A stretch of 64,000 nt of DNA. Origin: JAVJUV01 sp047314965 (GTDB lineage: Bacteria; Pseudomonadota; Alphaproteobacteria; Rhodobacterales; Rhodobacteraceae). Below, one piece after another: positions 60,836-64,000 of the stretch. Location of the stretch: contig NZ_JBLBVK010000047.1 in assembly GCF_047314965.1 (NCBI RefSeq), forward strand, positions 1-64,000. The letters are read 5' to 3'. A program made the translations under genes and the position numbers. The stretch's first letter is position 1. Each line of letters opens with the position of its first letter. The notes below the pieces were generated by a model. It was not told where the DNA came from, made no database searches, and worked only from the letters and a program-made list of their open reading frames with translations.

Positions 60836-61123
60836 CTAGAGTGCAGATATCCGCAACAGTCGCGCTTCGAAAATAAGCGCGGCCAGGGTTTCTATATGAC
60901 GCGCGGCCGAGTAGGTCGCGTCGCCGGACACGCGGTTGGAATCCAAATCTGCCTCGTGTTCGATCAACATTCTGAACGTTTCGCTGCCTGTCGAACCTGT
61001 TCCGTCCGGAAGAAGTTGCCGGAGGCTTCGTTCACGGTTGTAATCTTCAAGCCCAAGGTGCGCGGCACGAACCAATAGCCGGGGTCTCTTGAGTCTGCCG
61101 AGAATGCTGAAGGCGTCGTTCAT
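60836..61123 (-). CDS. DUF6477 family protein
   Basis: A 95-residue protein that begins MNDAFSILGRLKRPRLLVRA, continues HLGLEDYNRERSLRQLL and ends with YSAARHIETLAALIFEARLL. This matches the small DUF6477 family of Rhodobacteraceae. AGGAG lies just before the chosen ATG. Function unknown. It diverges from the GafA-like regulator, and converges on the mttB-like gene with seven bases between. Confidence 0.82.
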   Translation of the reverse strand: MNDAFSILGRLKRPRLLVRAAHLGLEDYNRERSLRQLLPDGTGSTGSETFRMLIEHEADLDSNRVSGDATYSAARHIETLAALIFEARLLRISAL

Positions 61124-61253
61124 GGTGGTCTCCTGCGGTTTTCGCCTTGCAGGGTACACAACCTATGCGGGTGTTGCGGTGCATCGCTTCAGAGCGTTCG
61201 GACGAATTTCTCAATATTTACAATTGCCCTCAATCCTCGTCCTCGCCGCAAGA

Positions 61254-61269
61254 TTAACTGTCTGGTAAC
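61254..61269. promoter_or_regulatory. near-consensus CtrA site upstream of the gafA-like gene
   Basis: TTAA-CTGTCTG-GTAAC: TTAA, a seven-base spacer, then GTAAC, which differs from the alphaproteobacterial CtrA consensus TTAA-N7-TTAAC at one base. It is 60-75 bases before the GTG start. CtrA is known to act on gafA transcription in Rhodobacter capsulatus, so the location is sensible, but one mismatch makes chance possible. Confidence 0.45.
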
Positions 61270-61328
61270 AAATACAATCTCAGGTTGCATTTGTTCATCC
61301 CATCAATTGCGGCGTTAGGAGGGAAATT

Positions 61329-62453
61329 GTGCTCGCCGAAACGAATGTCCAGAAGTCGTCCTCTATGCCGGATTGGGTCCCTGACGAGGCTCGCAGGTAT
61401 CTCGCTCATGTCGAAGCAGGACACTCTATCAGGTCCATCGCTCGACAGGCCGGATGCCATGCCTCGACTGTTCTCAGGCAGGTGCGGCGCACAGAGCAAA
61501 GGCGTGAGGACCTGCTCGTGGACTTGGCACTTAGCCGGCTTCGGGACAAGCGCATGCCCTTCACAACTGGCACAGCATCAGAAGGGGCGACAAAGGCCAT
61601 GACGATAGGCGAAACGGTTCACGAAAACTCACTTCCTGACGACCAGGAATTCCGGACGACTGCATCCCGGGTCCTTCGACGGATGAACGAGCGAGGGGCC
61701 AGTCTGGCCATTGCTCGCGACATGGAAAAAGCGGTGGTGGTCCGCGAGATGCCGGATGGAGAAACAATCCGCACTGCGATAGTCGACCGCGCTGTTGCTG
61801 AAGCCATGGCGCTCAAGGACTGGCTTACCCAAACCGGCGAAGGACGCATCGCGCGCTACCAGATCAGCGGTCCGGGCCGAATGGCGCTTCGACGCATTCT
61901 GGCGGAGGAGGAAGCGATGCGTGTCGGCATGGGCGAGGGCGCCGATCCCGCTTCCGAACAGCACCGGGACTGGGTCATGCGCCATGCCTCCGGGGACAAA
62001 AACAAGAAATACGGCATACGCTACAACGCTGCCGAGAGTCCGCTCTCGATACTGGCGCGACGCAAGGACAAGGATGGCCAGGCGTTTCTTCAGCCTGATC
62101 TTGTGGCGGCGGGCGAGCGATTGCGCGAGGACTTCGAACTTTCGCAACTCGGTCCGCGCGTGACGCAAAATTGGGAAAGGTTCCTGACCGGAGGCGCGCG
62201 CGGCGATTTCTCAGATTCGGGTTCCGGGGGTTCCGAGGCCGCAAAGGATCGGGTGTTGAAAGCGCTCAAGGATCTGGGGCCGGGCCTCGGCGATGTTGTC
62301 CTGCGATGCTGCTGCTTTCTTGAAGGTATGGAAGCGGTTGAACGGCACATGGGCTGGTCCGCCCGTTCAGGAAAAATCGTCCTCAGGATCGCGCTGATGC
62401 GCTTGAAGACACACTACGACACGGTCAGTTCCTGGTCTCCCATGATTGGCTGA
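61329..62453 (+). CDS. gafA: GafA-like transcriptional activator (HTH plus DUF6456)
   Basis: A 374-residue protein. The N-terminal part has a helix-turn-helix (HSIRSIARQAGCHASTVLRQ), then a linker, then the C-terminal DUF6456 region with ALKDWLTQTGEGRIARYQIS, NAAESPLSILARRKD, LVAAGERLREDFELSQLGPRVTQNW and VLRCCCFLEGMEAVERHM. This arrangement is that of GafA, the direct activator of gene transfer agent expression in Rhodobacter capsulatus, which acts through the omega subunit of RNA polymerase. AGGAGGG six bases ahead supports the GTG start. The GTA structural genes are not in this window. Family membership is strong; the GTA role here is inferred. Confidence 0.72.
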   Translation: MLAETNVQKSSSMPDWVPDEARRYLAHVEAGHSIRSIARQAGCHASTVLRQVRRTEQRREDLLVDLALSRLRDKRMPFTTGTASEGATKAMTIGETVHENSLPDDQEFRTTASRVLRRMNERGASLAIARDMEKAVVVREMPDGETIRTAIVDRAVAEAMALKDWLTQTGEGRIARYQISGPGRMALRRILAEEEAMRVGMGEGADPASEQHRDWVMRHASGDKNKKYGIRYNAAESPLSILARRKDKDGQAFLQPDLVAAGERLREDFELSQLGPRVTQNWERFLTGGARGDFSDSGSGGSEAAKDRVLKALKDLGPGLGDVVLRCCCFLEGMEAVERHMGWSARSGKIVLRIALMRLKTHYDTVSSWSPMIG

Positions 62454-64000
62454 TCTGCCACCAGCCAGCCCTGGTATCGGACGACCGGGCCGAAAACCGG
62501 CATGGACAGTGCCACGTCGAACGTGACTCGCCCCCGATCGTCAACCGCCTCGTGCGTATTGCTCTTTGGCAAAAGGACGCGCGGGATGGGAAATCCCAGG
62601 AACCGGCCTGAGCTGACAGGATAGCTCAGGCCGGCTTCGTCCACCTTCAAATCGATGGCGAACCGAAACGGGCCGAAGCGTTCCCACATGCGCCCGGGTC
62701 GCCTCGGATCGGCGCGGAGATGGGACAGGAAGCGATGCCCGGAAAAATCCCGCGTCCAGATTTCTTCTCGGCCGTCTCGCCGCATCGTGACGAACACCGG
62801 CGTATCCTCGGCTTCGGGAGGAAAACCGAACAACCACGCGACGGTTTGGCTTACGAGATTCCTGCTTCGGATGACCTTTGCCGCTCCGTTCCAACTGCGG
62901 GTCCCCGCCACCTCATGCAGCGCCCGAACTTCCTTCGGAAGACGGAGCCATGCATCGCCCAGAATGCCCTTGAAGAGCGGCACAAAGGGCATTTCGGAGC
63001 GCTCAAAGCCAACGGCACGTTCCGGCGCCGCAGTTTCGCATTCGGTGAGGTCCAGATCGTCGAGACAGGCCCGCGCGCCAGAAGGAACTTCGCCAGCCAA
63101 GAGCTTGCGAACGATCGCGCGCCCCGGAATGGCCGGAACATGTGGGCCGTCGCCGGCCTTGGCCGTCAGTGTCCAGCAACGCTCGACGAGATCTCCGCCA
63201 AAAGTTTGCCCCCGCACCAGCACACGCATTGCTCCGATGTCGGTTCCGAAAGGCTCCAGGTACTGCGCAACCCGAAACAGGATCGGCAGGAAGGGTGAGG
63301 CCGATTTCAGCAAGCCTGAGCGAACCAGCCATGACATCGCCTCCAGCCCGCGATGCATAAGCCGCAGTTCCAACCCGGCCCGAAAACGCACGTCGTCGCA
63401 GCCAAACCGTTCTGGCATCAAGACAAGGTCAGGTGCGCCGATCGGACTTGCGAGCCGTTCAATGGATCTGCCATCCTTCAGTTCGATCCGGATTTTCTCA
63501 CTTCCAAGCCAGGCACGCGCTGACGTGCGGGGAAGGGGTTTGCCAGCTTGCGCCAGGATCGCAGCCATGACCGACCGTCCCCGTGGCGCGCGGTTTCCCG
63601 GCAGGATCATGCTGTCGATCAGGTCGATCCGCGTCATGTCCGACGAAAGCGCCCGGACTGCCGCGGCAGACAGCGCCGGCACGCTCGAAACACCAGACAG
63701 AACAGACAGGCCGGCCCGCCGCGCTTCCACGTCCAATTCCGCGATTCCCGCGGTAAATGTCGCGTCGTCCGATAGGTCGAAGTAATGAGCACCCGCCGCC
63801 AGCGCAATGCGCGGCAAGGAATAGGCGCCCTTGCCGCCATAGGCCTGAAACGGGCCGGCAGCGTCGATCACGACGAACGGCCTCTTGGCGCAAAGTCGTT
63901 CAGTCACATCCTCTGCGTCGAGGTCCAGTTCGATCCAGCTGCAGCCGATGCGCTTTGCTGTCTTCTGCAGGGCCTGGGAATTGCGCCCCGCGACGACCAC
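62414..64000 (-). CDS. saccharopine dehydrogenase-like / DUF4166 protein, 5' end off window
   Basis: At least 528 residues; the N-terminus lies beyond 64000. The visible part starts in the NAD(P)-binding fold (VVIDAAGPFQAYGG, ALAAGAHYFDLSDDATF), goes through the second half of a saccharopine-dehydrogenase-like domain, and ends with a DUF4166 domain (PFVPLFKGILGDAWLRLPKEVRALHE to the stop). Such fusions are of unknown function. Its last 40 bases overlap the convergent gafA-like gene. Confidence 0.8.
   Translation of the reverse strand: MVVAGRNSQALQKTAKRIGCSWIELDLDAEDVTERLCAKRPFVVIDAAGPFQAYGGKGAYSLPRIALAAGAHYFDLSDDATFTAGIAELDVEARRAGLSVLSGVSSVPALSAAAVRALSSDMTRIDLIDSMILPGNRAPRGRSVMAAILAQAGKPLPRTSARAWLGSEKIRIELKDGRSIERLASPIGAPDLVLMPERFGCDDVRFRAGLELRLMHRGLEAMSWLVRSGLLKSASPFLPILFRVAQYLEPFGTDIGAMRVLVRGQTFGGDLVERCWTLTAKAGDGPHVPAIPGRAIVRKLLAGEVPSGARACLDDLDLTECETAAPERAVGFERSEMPFVPLFKGILGDAWLRLPKEVRALHEVAGTRSWNGAAKVIRSRNLVSQTVAWLFGFPPEAEDTPVFVTMRRDGREEIWTRDFSGHRFLSHLRADPRRPGRMWERFGPFRFAIDLKVDEAGLSYPVSSGRFLGFPIPRVLLPKSNTHEAVDDRGRVTFDVALSMPVFGPVVRYQGWLVADQPIMGDQELTVS

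Noticed and set aside
1..64000. CRISPR arrays, tRNA or rRNA genes
   Set aside because: I saw no regular direct-repeat/spacer pattern, no cloverleaf-type motif with a T-loop, and no rRNA sequence. A covariance-model scan would be decisive for tRNA.

Overview
The window looks like chromosomal DNA of a GC-rich alphaproteobacterium of the Rhodobacteraceae / Roseobacter group. The evidence is gene content and order: lptF-lptG-lptD-surA-pdxA-rsmA in one run, prfA-prmC followed by a DUF4167 gene, pepA-holC, a MetA-type homoserine acyltransferase, a non-pyrrolysine MttB homologue, a DUF6477 gene, and a DUF6456 regulator that resembles the gene-transfer-agent activator GafA. I saw no tRNA, rRNA or CRISPR array.

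The window has two unlike halves. Bases 1 to about 14,500 are an accessory island: small orphan genes, broken genes and remnants of at least three insertion-sequence families, and between them three coherent modules. Module 1 (1197-3643, minus strand) is a partly decayed envelope operon. In transcription order it holds a phosphoethanolamine transferase remnant, a diacylglycerol kinase with an internal deletion, intact psd and pssA, then pieces of a response regulator and a sensor kinase. Intact, it would make phosphatidylethanolamine, transfer its headgroup, recycle the diacylglycerol and regulate itself. Module 2 (4037-8146, minus) is one very long gene: an NRPS-like condensation-adenylation-carrier protein fused to a C-terminal multi-pass membrane domain resembling acyltransferase-3. 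Module 3 (10143-13654, plus) has four tightly packed genes: an unknown protein, an FHA protein, a PP2C-type phosphatase, and a protein that looks like a dynamin-type GTPase whose nucleotide-binding motifs have decayed.

From 14,591 onward the window is mostly dense, intact core genome. It carries cell-wall enzymes (a DUF882/MepK-like peptidase divergent from a YcbB-type L,D-transpeptidase, and a second lipoprotein L,D-transpeptidase), lpxD with an acyl carrier protein and a FabF-like ketosynthase, pepT, a Fur/Mur regulator, transporters, SelO, nucleoside hydrolase, an orphan iron-binding protein, thpR-mazG, an M20 amidohydrolase with an agmatinase-like ureohydrolase, translation termination (prfA-prmC), LPS transport and outer-membrane folding, pepA-holC, a TetR-PPK2 pair, metA, a large chemoreceptor, a FadL-like porin, guaA and mttB.

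The right edge carries the DUF6477 gene, the GafA-like regulator with a near-consensus CtrA half-site pair upstream, and a saccharopine-dehydrogenase/DUF4166 gene that runs off the window. The strongest candidates for undescribed biology are the C-A-PCP-acyltransferase fusion, its link to the decayed phosphoethanolamine operon, and the FHA/PP2C/degenerate-GTPase cluster.
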